Source: Haliclystus octoradiatus (lineage: Eukaryota > Cnidaria > Staurozoa > Stauromedusae > Haliclystidae). From it: a DNA stretch of 64,000 bases. Below are positions 36,401 to 45,504 of the stretch, piece after piece. The stretch lies in NCBI GenBank assembly GCA_916610825.1, contig OU744447.1:818146-882145 (forward strand), given 5' to 3'. A program made the translations under genes and the position numbers. Position 1 is the first letter of the stretch. Each line of letters starts with the position of its first letter. Under the pieces are notes generated by a model that had not been told where the DNA came from, searched no databases, and saw only the letters and a list, made by a program, of their open reading frames with translations.

Positions 36401-39400
36401 TGATTTTGAGTGTATCGATGAAAATTTAATTTTATATATAATGAGCAGTTGTATACAGGGTTTTGAGAAAAGCCGTATTCGAAAGAGTTGTTATTTCACC
36501 CATAACAATATGATATTTTTACAGTAAAAATAACACTTTCAAACCAATCAATGAACTCCAAATAAAGCTCTATATTATCAAATATATCAATCATCGCTTT
36601 ACTTATTTACTGTATTGTTTTTTTACTTATCGTTATATTTTCCTGTTCTATTTTACCATACATCTTATTATAGTAGTCTAATAAGTCCTTTTAAACAAAG
36701 TTATACGTGTAATCTGACTTAAAGGATTCTGAATTAATGATGATGATAATAATAATTCAATGAACGTTGCTTTTCGATGTTTAGAATTTAAAACTGGAGT
36801 TTCAATCCAAAATGTACTAATAATAGCAAAAAATAATTTTATAAATCAAGTATTACACAGTTCGTCTTGCAGTGTTAATCAATAGCAAGTTTTGCAACAT
36901 TTGATAATTATTGCATAACAGTAATTGTTTGCTAGCCTTTAACTGTAATTATTTTAATCAAAGTGGAAGACGTCTCAAGAAAAAGGTTTAAGAGAGCTAG
37001 ACGATCGCATCAATCATGTTGAAGAAATGACAATAATGTCAGCACCAAATACTGACATAGACAGAAGGTAAATTATATTGTCACTGGACTATGCATGTGA
37101 TATTAATAAGAGATGCTGAGCACTGTGGTATACTGCAGAAATAAATATATCAATGCCTAGGCAATCTCATATTATATTGTTCACCTTCACTTATTTTCTC
37201 TTTGACGTTATTGTCTTAATAATAATAATAATAATAATAATCTTGCAGGTTAAGTTCCCACCTTCAAGAAATGACAAACATGTTTCAACACGCTCCTAAC
37301 ACAAACAATTTGGAGAAATTTATATTGAATTTCAACCGCTTTTTCTTTTACGTTTCACATTTTAGATGCAAAATAAATTTCACAACTACTGCACATTGGA
37401 TGATTTCAAGTCAATAGTCAAAACTCATTTATTTTTAATTCAAAATTATGTTATTAAAGTTTATGTTAATGTTGAAAAAAAGCGCTCTTGGATTTATACC
37501 AGAAAAAGAGCGCTATTTAAATGTAGTTATAATAATAATAATAATTATTATTATTATTATTACAGTAATATTGATTATCCTTAATCTTAATTTTAGATTT
37601 GCAAATATTATTGATGACTACAAAAATTTAGAAAGAAATGTCAAGACAGTTAAATTTTCTGTCTGTAAGTCCTTTACAAAGTTATTGATTTAACCTAGGT
37701 AACATGATCATTTATTGAGCAGTACATGCAATTCATAATATTCAGAAAAGGCTTCACTACAGTTCATTACATAAATCATCATAACTGCTAGATCAAAATG
37801 AATTGAATTGAATTTGAAAACAGTTCCTCGTAATAATAATATATTTTTATTGGCTACACCCCCTGGACAAACATTCTGGATTCTTTTGAGTTTGTCAGAT
37901 ATGGAATCCTTAACTCTACTATCAACTACAGCAGCTGCATTCAGCCGTTAGAAAATCCCCTTGAAATTGGACATGGTTGGATATCTGGAAATTGTCTGTT
38001 GCACATGTTTACAGACTTACCAAATAATCAACTTGCCGCACTGAGCACACTGTCCTGATATTATCAGATATTGAACTCTCTGTTCCAAATTCCTCAGCTT
38101 CTATCCAATTTTTGAAACAAAATTATCTGAATTAATTTATTTTCTTCCATTCATCTAGAGAGGGCAATTAACAACTATTACCGACTATCCACTTGTGTTT
38201 AACGGCATAGGCAAACAAACGCAACCTTTTTGGTCCAACAAAACCAATAAATGTGGAAACAACATACTTGTGGTTATTCCCATGATCCTTAGTCCATCTG
38301 CATACTTTATTATATTTGTGTTGATCAAATAATTCTTTTTCAGCTCAATTAGAAAACTCAAGGAATGACATTGGTTACTTCAAATCTAGTCCGCAAAATG
38401 AAAACAGTCACGTTTCCAAGGTAACACGTCTGGTAGGATGAAATCAGCTAGCTGAACAAACAAAATAACTATAAATAATTTGCTACTTTTATAACAATCA
38501 AAACGTGGAAGTGTTCAATCAATTGTTGCCTGCCATCTGAGTGAGTACAGGAAACCTGTATATAACAGCCAGCTATTAGAGGTAGACAGATTGACCACTG
38601 TAGACAGGTGGTCTTTATATACAGGTTTGATTCAATAGAAAATACTACAGTTAAACCTGTATATAACAGCCAGCTATTAGAGGTAGATAGATTGACCACT
38701 GTAGACAGGTGGCCTTTATATACAGGTTTGATTCAATATAAAATACTACAGGGAAACCTGTATAAAACAGCCGGCTATTAGAGGTAGATAGATTGACCAT
38801 TGATTGTGCTTTTGAACCTAGTTTTGGTATGGTTATTTTTTTTCATAACTCTAAACCAATCAGATTAATCAAATCAATTTCGTTATAATACAAAGATAGG
38901 TGGATGTTGTATAGAGGTGACTGTTATAACACGTTTGACGGTAATACATTCTTACCTATACTAATTTAAATATACTAATCAGGCTGGCCTGACACGTGTT
39001 TCATCTTTGCCAAAAGACTCATCAGGGATCTTTCTGATATTGTGGCTCTTAATTCTGAAGTCCCACTGAATAGTTGATCTAGATCTAGATGTTATTTAAA
39101 ATTGGAAATGTAAATTAAAAATTGTCTAAACTAAACATCAAGTTTCGAATAAGTTAATTAAAAAATGGCAAAATGTTATACAAATATCAAACTAATTGAC
39201 TTTTTAAATTGTTTCTATTACAGGAAATAGATATCTTGCGGAATGATCACATCTCTCAACAAAATACTATTCAAAGAATAAATGAAAGACAGATTGATTA
39301 CAATACACAATTAATAGATTTATGGTAATGCATTGAGATTGAGACATTGTTTTATCATACTAACAATATAGAATAGACAGAAAGATGAGGCAAAAGCCTT

Positions 39401-42400
39401 TTCCGTTACTCGGAGTTCCACCACGCGTTTACTTTGTGTTCATCAGACCGTTGACGGAAACCGTCTGATGAACGCAAAGTAAACGCGTGAAACTCTGAGT
39501 AACGGAAAAGGCTTTTGCCTCATCTTTGTGTCTATTCTATATTATGCTTTGTCTTAACAAACATTGAGCACTCTCACATACATGTGTTCACCTCATAATA
39601 TACTATATTATCATATTAACACTATGAGATTTAAAAGTAGCCTACTAAAAATACACTGAGAAAAAAAACTCTACTGAAATCCCAGTGATTTTTTTAGTAT
39701 ATTTTCAGCATTTTTTCAGTAGTTTCAGTATATTTTTAGTTTATTCAGGAGATCTTAAGAAGAGATAGATAAAGAGAAGATGCATTACGCAAAAGTTTCA
39801 TGAAACATTCATCTGCATAAAATAGTCCCTTTTTCATTAAATTTTGATAGTCACTTATAATATTCGTCTTTGTACTATGGTTTATATGTATTGTCTATGT
39901 ATCCTGTTCATTGTTCATAAAAAGGATCATTTCAATGTTTTAATAATAATAACAGTAATAATAATATTATATACATTTATATAGCGCTTTACAAATTTAA
40001 ATTAAGTGAAACTATAAGGAACTGAGAAAGTAAAACAGTATTTTAGACATTTAAGTAATCTGAAAAATAAAAAGTAAAATTAGCTATTCGTTTAGACAAT
40101 ATGTTGTCAGCAGTATTCATCGAACGCTTTCTAGAATAAATAAGTTTTCAACATGTGTTTGAAAATTGGTATCGAAATGCAATTTTTCAAATCACCTGGC
40201 ATTTTATTCCATAATAACGGCGCTACCATAGAAAAGGCTCGGTCCCTGTAAGTTTTAAAATTACTTGAACGAACATGTAAATTGTTTTTGGATGATGAAC
40301 CCTAACGTCTTGGAGGATTTTAAACCTCTAACAATTCTTTCAGATATACAGGGGCCAGGCCATGAAGAGATTTGAAAGCAAGCAATAATATCTTGAACTC
40401 AATTCTTTAACAGACAGGAAGCCAGTGAAGTTCAAATAAAATTGATGAAATATGATCATATTTCAGTGTTTATGAATCAAAGAGCTGCGTTAGCATATGT
40501 TTAATTTGGTTTGTCTTTTATTTTTAGTAATGCCATGACAGAAATAAAACAAACTTTAGACAAGGAAAAATCAAATCAAAAGAAATATTACAACGGTTAG
40601 TATAAAAAGTAATTGAAATTCAGTTCAACTTCTCAAACGAAGCTTACGTCAAGATATGTACCACAGTCCCCTAATTTCATTAAAAAATAATAATTGACCT
40701 TATAATGGCTAATAAGTGCTACAGTTTGGCTGTATCTAACTGTGTGATGAAAGGTCGGCCTTCTGCAATTCTTGAAAGTGTTTTTTCTTCTGTTGAATTT
40801 TTTGTAAATGTCTTTCCCATGAATCAGAAAATAAAATTTGTCTTCTTAAAGATTTTTCTCTAGCTTTCTGCAATCTGGGGTTGAAGATATCCTCGCTTGT
40901 CAGACTATGCTTATATATGTAGGCAATGGAACTGTTTATTGAGTCTCATGAACCTGAAATGGTCCAACTGTTTATGAAGTTTCAGAGTTTTGGCAATTTG
41001 ACGACTGTGACCTGTTAATGGTCCGTTACCAAAATGTTCATGAAATGTTCTTGAGATATTCATAACGTTTCATGAAGATGTTGGTGATTTGAATTTCATG
41101 AATGACTGTCAAAAAAATATCCATAAAATGTTCATGAACTCATCAATTTTGTTGACAATTGTGATGAGCACCTGTTTAGAGTTAAGTCAATATTTCTGTA
41201 GGTTACTATAATGTGCTAATGATCCCAACCCCTGCGAAAAACAGTTCAGGATGTCATGAACAGTTCATGAAAATTGGGTCATTCAACGTTCATGAACTAA
41301 TTCATGAAATGTTCATGTACTGTTTATAAACTCCTGAACTGATTTTCACAGTAATTTGTATATATTTTATTCATCTATTTGAATTTTAGCAGTGGAATAC
41401 AGTAGGCATGTTAAGAAATGTCAGCCTCTCGCCTCAAAGAAGTACCCACATAAAAGTACTGGAAAATATCCGTCTTTGGATAAAACCCGTAAATCAAAAT
41501 CAGATTTAAAAATTCCTCTTAAATATCAATCAACAAGATTAAAATCAAACAATATTGATGACGTTAATGATGACATCTCATTACAATTCACAACAAATTA
41601 TTCTGACGTTGTCACAATTTCTGATATCGATACTGACGGTGAGTCACTATTGACTTTTTCAGTTTTGTTAAAATAATTGTAGTGTAGTAATTTAATTAAA
41701 AACTATGCTACCATTTAGCAGAGAAAAGTTGTCTTTGGTTGCCTTCTGCTCAATATTAACTATGCTACCATTTAGCAGAGAAAAGTTGTCTTTGGTTGCC
41801 TTCTGCTCAATATTAACTATGCTACCATTTAGCAGAGAAAAGTTGTCTTTGGTTGCCTTCTGCTCAATATTAACTATGCTACCATTTAGCAGAGAAAAGT
41901 TGTCTTTGGTTGCCTTCTGCTCAATATTAACTATGCTACCATTTAGCAGAGAAAAGTTGTCTTTGGTTGCCTTCTGCTCAATATTAACTATGCTACCATT
42001 TAGCAGAGAAAAGTTGTCTTTGGTTGCCTTCTGCTCAATATTAACTATGCTACCATTTAGCAGAGAAAAGTTGTCTTTGGTTGCCTTCTGCTCAATATTA
42101 ACTATGCTACCATTTAGCAGAGAAAAGTTGTCTTTGGTTGCCTTCTGCTCAATATTAACTATGCTACCATTTAGCAGAGAAAAGTTGTCTTTGGTTGCCT
42201 TCTGCTCAATATTAACTATGCTACCATTTAGCAGAGAAAAGTTGTCTTTGGTTGCCTTCTGCTCAATATTAACTATGCTACCATTTAGCAGAGAAAAGTT
42301 GTCTTTGGTTGCCTTCTGCTCAATATTAACTATGCTACCATTTAGCAGAGAAAAGTTGTCTTTGGTTGCCTTCTGCTCAATATTAACTATGCTACCATTT

Positions 42401-44276
42401 AGCAGAGAAAAGTTGTCTTTGGTTGCCTTCTGCTCAATATTAACTATGCTACCATTTAGCAGAGAAAAGTTGTCTTTGGTTGCCTTCTGCTCAATATTAA
42501 CTATGCTACCATTTAGCAGAGAAAAGTTGTCTTTGGTTGCCTTCTGCTCAATATTAACTATGCTACCATTTAGCAGAGAAAAGTTGTCTTTGGTTGCCTT
42601 CTGCTCAATATTAACTATGCTACCATTTAGCAGAGAAAAGTTGTCTTTGGTTGCCTTCTGCTCAATATTAACTATGCTACCATTTAGCAGAGAAAAGTTG
42701 TCTTTGGTTGCCTTCTGCTCAATATTAACTATGCTACCATTTAGCAGAGAAAAGTTGTCTTTGGTTGCCTTCTGCTCAATATTAACTATGCTACCATTTA
42801 GCAGAGAAAAGTTGTCTTTGGTTGCCTTCTGCTCAATATTAACTATGCTACCATTTAGCAGAGAAAAGTTGTCTTTGGTTGCCTTCTGCTCAATATTAAC
42901 TATGCTACCATTTAGCAGAGAAAAGTTGTCTTTGGTTGCCTTCTGCTCAATATTAACTATGCTACCATTTAGCAGAGAAAAGTTGTCTTTGGTTGCCTTC
43001 TGCTCAATATTAACTATGCTACCATTTAGCAGAGAAAAGTTGTCTTTGGTTGCCTTCTGCTCAATATTAACTATGCTACCATTTAGCAGAGAAAAGTTGT
43101 CTTTGGTTGCCTTCTGCTCAATATTAACTATGCTACCATTTAGCAGAGAAAAGTTGTCTTTGGTTGCCTTCTGCTCAATATTAACTATGCTACCATTTAG
43201 CAGAGAAAAGTTGTCTTTGGTTGCCTTCTGCTCAATATTAACTATGCTACCATTTAGCAGAGAAAAGTTGTCTTTGGTTGCCTTCTGCTCAATATTAACT
43301 ATGCTACCATTTAGCAGAGAAAAGTTGTCTTTGGTTGCCTTCTGCTCAATATTAACTATGCTACCATTTAGCAGAGAAAAGTTGTCTTTGGTTGCCTTCT
43401 GCTCAATATTAACTCTCTGAATGCAGTTTCAATTATTTATATTTCAATATCATATCACTTCTTTCAAACCTGATGAAATTTAGAATTGAGATTGTGAAGG
43501 GGAATTAATTCTGCAAAATTCTACAGACTGTTGAACTGAATATCTTTGATTGTGATTAGAGTGGATCACGGATGATTGCCCTTCTACTACTGCTTCTCTT
43601 TCACTCAAGAGTGAATTAGATGTTAACTAACTTGATGCTTCTTTATGTTACAAAACAATATAAAATCCAAAATTAGATTCAACGGCTTTGCAATGAGGGC
43701 TACTGAATAGAATACAGTTACAATAGCCAATAGTTGCTAAATTAATGTTTCAACTCAAATATAAACAATTAATGCTTTATAATTAGATGTTATCTAATAG
43801 CAAAGAATATAGTTCTCAATGTCATAAATGGCAGAGCTGTAAATAATAATAATAGAAATAGAAAGGAGTCTTTTCTGTCTGACGATTGCTATAAAAGCAT
43901 GAAACTTAAAGTTACAGTATAAGAATGTGTGGTCTCTGACTCCTTTCTATTTCTATTATTATTAATTAATGCTTTATTTACAAATCTCTACCAACAAATG
44001 AATCACAAAATTAAATACACAAGCAAACGAATTTAATTGTTTGGTTAATTAATATTTAGAGAGATTTTATTCACATGTTTTGCTTTATATCGAACCGTGG
44101 AGATCTTTTTTATAGGAACTGCTCTAATACAAGCCATTGTTGTATCTTACTCGTACTCTAACACTAAAATATCATCACGTCATCGTTAAATTTATTCAAT
44201 GTTTATTTTTGTTAAATTAACAGAATTACTTCAAAGCAGTCTATCATCCGATGGTGGAGAAGATATTTTTGAGTAA
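30475..44276 (+). CDS. Coiled-coil protein of unknown identity, thirteen or more exons
   Basis: Exons: 30475-30585, 32185-32218, 34784-34998, 35113-35194, 36123-36184, 36964-37067, from 37249 (3' border unresolved), 37597-37664, 38344-38420, 39224-39324, 40528-40595, 41390-41638 and 44224-44276. All except the seventh have GT-AG borders and matching phases, which is strong evidence for one gene of about 430 residues. It starts MMSRSTHRSSRRPSWDHDFD and ends SLSSDGGEDIFE. The middle is rich in Glu, Gln, Lys and Asn and predicted coiled coil; the penultimate exon is basic, then acidic. I do not recognise the family; a centrosomal, ciliary or cytoskeletal role would be a guess. Introns hold two large minisatellites, several MITEs and hammerhead-like modules. 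Confidence 0.72.
30720..31146. mobile_element. 430-bp element with ~36-bp terminal inverted repeats
   Basis: Left end GGTCGGCATTAGTTCATAGT then CAACATCGGTCCC; right end GGGACCGATGTTAACG then ATCTAATACCGACC. These pair over about 36 bases with few mismatches. The interior includes a tRNA-like stretch (30892-30955, minus). Non-autonomous DNA transposon or fold-back. Confidence 0.65.
30892..30955 (-). repeat. tRNA-like sequence inside the inverted-repeat element
   Basis: On the minus strand GGTGGCGGTTAAGGTAAC is followed by GTTCTAGTTCGATCTCCC, resembling a D arm and TPsiC arm (B box) of a Leu/Ser-type tRNA. No full cloverleaf, so a pseudogene or SINE-like relic. Confidence 0.35.
31445..31535 (-). 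repeat. tRNA-derived relic
   Basis: On the minus strand ATTAGAGCACTGGACC (D-arm to anticodon-arm like) and GGTTGTGGGTTCGACTC (TPsiC arm with B box) lie at roughly tRNA spacing. Acceptor stem halves do not pair, so this is a tRNA pseudogene or the head of an old SINE. Confidence 0.45.
32219..34325. other. Intron of the coiled-coil gene, nothing identified
   Basis: AT-rich intron sequence between exon 32185-32218 and the MITE at 34326. An ATTG microsatellite lies near 32580. No coding or repeat structure that I can support. Confidence 0.35.
34326..34647 (-). mobile_element. TA-flanked MITE interrupted by a SINE
   Basis: The left part TACCAAACCTGTCTATAATG to TTCTTGCAATG and the right part GCAATATCTAAAATAGTA to TTACACTGTA are the two halves of the CAGTGAAACCTG family, split by the SINE fragment at 34378-34527. 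Confidence 0.8.
34378..34527 (+). mobile_element. 5'-truncated SINE inserted in a MITE
   Basis: Matches the last ~130 bp of the SINE at 16737-17116, from TTGATCTGCAGTGTCGC to the conserved GGTAGGGCGACACCGTCTAC plus an ACTTTTATT-repeat tail. Flanked by TTGCAATG (34370-34377) and TTGCAATA (34528-34535), a duplication of MITE sequence. Truncation at the 5' end with an intact 3' end is what target-primed reverse transcription produces. Confidence 0.87.
35387..35525 (-). repeat. Fragments of the TA-flanked MITE
   Basis: CATAGCTGGCTGTTATATAC occurs twice, around GTATTTTCTATTGCATCAAC and CACCTGTATATAGTGGTCAA. A rearranged or tandemly duplicated right half of the CAGTGAAACCTG family, lying before the 16-bp minisatellite. 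Confidence 0.6.
35606..36116. repeat. 16-bp minisatellite, about 32 copies, abutting a splice acceptor
   Basis: Unit CCTCCATTTGAAATTG with frequent CCTCC/TCTCC/CTTCA variants, one 15-bp unit near 35770 and other single-base changes. It ends in TTGCCTTCATTTCAG, which is the acceptor of exon 36123-36184. Three units make 48 bp with no stop on the minus strand, which creates artefactual repeat-protein frames of up to 161 codons there. Confidence 0.95.
38546..38943 (+). mobile_element. TA-flanked MITE with its left half triplicated
   Basis: A ~100-bp block starting TACAGKNAAACCTGTATA and running to TTGATTCAATAGAAAATAC occurs three times in tandem (starts 38546, 38646, 38747). The normal right end, GGTGGATGTTGTATAGAGGT to TTTGACGGTA, follows at about 38895-38943. 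Confidence 0.8.
38985..39030 (-). ncRNA. Hammerhead ribozyme-like module
   Basis: On the minus strand: CTGATGA (39019-39025), a six-pair stem II GTCTTT-TGGC-AAAGAT, GAAAC, a stem III of ACAC/GUGU type (ACACGTGT) and a GTC triplet (38991-38993). Core and stems II and III are intact. Stem I is weak (C·A then G-C, G·T). In an intron of the coiled-coil gene. Confidence 0.55.
39368..39543. repeat. Long palindrome made of two inverted hammerhead-bearing arms
   Basis: Arms of about 80 bp: GATGAGGCAAAAGCCTTTTC..ACGCGTTTACTTTG on the left and its inverse CAAAGTAAACGCG..GAAAAGGCTTTTGCCTCATC on the right, with a short centre GACCGTTGACGGAAACCGTC. Outer flanks ATATAGAATAGACA / TGTCTATTCTATAT also pair. 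A fold-back element. Confidence 0.88.
39461..39505 (+). ncRNA. Hammerhead ribozyme, all three stems present
   Basis: Stem I CCGT (39461-39464) pairs with ACGG (39502-39505). Core CTGATGA is at 39465-39471, stem II ACGC/GCGT closes an AAAGTAAAC loop, GAAA is at 39489-39492, stem III ACT/AGT closes CTG, and the cleavage-type triplet GTA is at 39499-39501. This is the arrangement of type I hammerheads with minimal stem III, known from Penelope-like elements and metazoan retrozymes. The opposite arm (39403-39450, minus) carries a decayed copy (GGAAC for GAAAC). Activity is inferred, not shown. Confidence 0.65.
41222..41345. repeat. Dispersed repeat with GTTCATGAAC palindromes
   Basis: CATGAACAGTTCATGAAAATTG then AACGTTCATGAACTAATTCAT, collinear with 12956-13045. 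Related TTCATGAA words extend left to about 40910. It ends 45 bp before exon 41390-41638. Confidence 0.5.
41705..43414. repeat. 57-bp minisatellite, 30 identical copies
   Basis: The unit is ATGCTACCATTTAGCAGAGA followed by 37 more bases ending ATATTAACT; 30 x 57 = 1710 bp. I see no base differences between copies. It lies wholly in the last intron of the coiled-coil gene (41639-44223). Because 57 is divisible by 3 and one frame lacks stops, it shows a 571-codon open frame that repeats a 19-residue unit; I regard that as a by-product. Perfect identity means very recent expansion, strong homogenisation, or an assembly artefact. Confidence 0.97.
43842..43965. mobile_element. MITE with perfect ~26-bp terminal inverted repeats
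   Basis: Left AATAATAGAAATAGAAAGGA-GTC and right GAC-TCCTTTCTATTTCTATTATT are exact inverses. A 14-bp direct repeat AATTAATGCTTTAT occurs at 43767-43780 and 43964-43977, so the inserted unit may be larger and include the bases from 43781. Confidence 0.75.
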
Positions 44277-45504
44277 TTTTAATCTATGTTTAAATTAAAG
44301 CACTATAAAGCACAGTAATATACATTTTTATACTATATTTAAATAAGCAAAACAGTGTCTTATAAACTGTGAAACGCATTATATTTTCATATATATTCTA
44401 TTTTTTTAACTAATATTTCTGTAAATTCCTCTTTATAAACCAACTAATTAAAGTCTACTGATTACTTAATTTGCTATGATAATGTTAAATTTATTGTAAG
44501 TTTTTTTTATGAAAAGAACTAATAGATTTGCACTGTCTGTCTGTTGTTTTGCTGAAAGCGTTGAAGGTAGATGTTACAACCTTTTTCTTAAGTTGCTAAT
44601 TTCTACCCAAACAAAGAATTATTTTTTTCGAAATATAAATATATTGCATGTGTTTTGTTCCGTATACTTTTGAAACAGCTCTTCTCTGTTATTCTCAAGC
44701 CTCTCAACGGCTATTCATTATGCTTAACCAACAGAATAAATACCATTCACAGCAATATTTAATATTAAAGTAGTTGATTCCCGAAGAGTCGAAGACACTG
44801 TAATTATAAATGTCAAAGACAAATAAAAATGAGATTAACACGTACAATAGTTGACCATAATTAGGTTTATTGTTACTTTTGTCATTGTACGTATATTTTC
44901 ATAAAAATATTTAGAATTATATCCATAATCCTGAAATCTTGAATAATAAATTTATATTTGCCTGCTGATCGTCGTATGGCGTGAAATTCGGAGTAGAGAG
45001 AACAGTATGTCTCTTTTTTGACTCATTTTATTAATTTATTTATTAAAGCTCTGGTATTTGAAATTGAGCATTACATACCTACGCAAATGTTGACAATTAA
45101 CTTCTCATCATTATTTATCTAGAATTATATTCCAATTATTATTCTCAAATCATATGAGACAAGCTTTTGTTTAAACGTTTAATAAACACCTTTCTGCAGT
45201 AAATTCCTATATTCCTAAATTATTCCGTAAGTAATGTTATGTAAAAAGTGAAAGTTGAGGTAAAAGTTGTAAAAAGCTATTGCCATGGTGATATTGCGTT
45301 TACGTAATAATTGTTAAATTGCCTCAGTTTCAGTTTATCGCACCTTTTGCATGGTGGCACAATCATGGAGAGTTGGTGTCATGTGCAATTTTGACACAAG
45401 ATTCAAAAAGTGATACAGTTTCTTTGTATCAGGAACACACGAATTTCACATCTAATGGACTAGAGCTTTGTCTCATGTTATGATTATATTATTCGTACAT
45501 TGAT
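44277..45504. other. Intergenic region before MPV17L2
   Basis: 3' flank of the coiled-coil gene, then AT-rich spacer. It contains the hammerhead-like module at 44954-45047. No other structure identified and no clear promoter element for MPV17L2. Confidence 0.4.
44954..45047 (+). ncRNA. Hammerhead-like module with TTTATT tail (one core base changed)
   Basis: TTTGC, CTGCTGA (for CTGATGA), a GTCGTATGGC arm, GAAA, TTCGGAGTA, GAGAGAAC, then GTATGTCTCTTTTTTGACTC and a (TTTA)n-type tail. The 57046 copy is collinear. The two together imply a stem I of TTTGC with GCGAAA and a GTA triplet. The core change makes this copy probably inactive. Confidence 0.5.

Noticed and set aside
41705-43414. CRISPR array
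   Set aside because: Perfect direct repeats but no spacers, in an animal intron.
41705-43420. 571-codon open frame made of a repeated 19-residue unit
   Set aside because: It is wholly explained by a 57-bp tandem repeat in an intron whose unit happens to lack stops in one frame. No flanking splice sites or family support.
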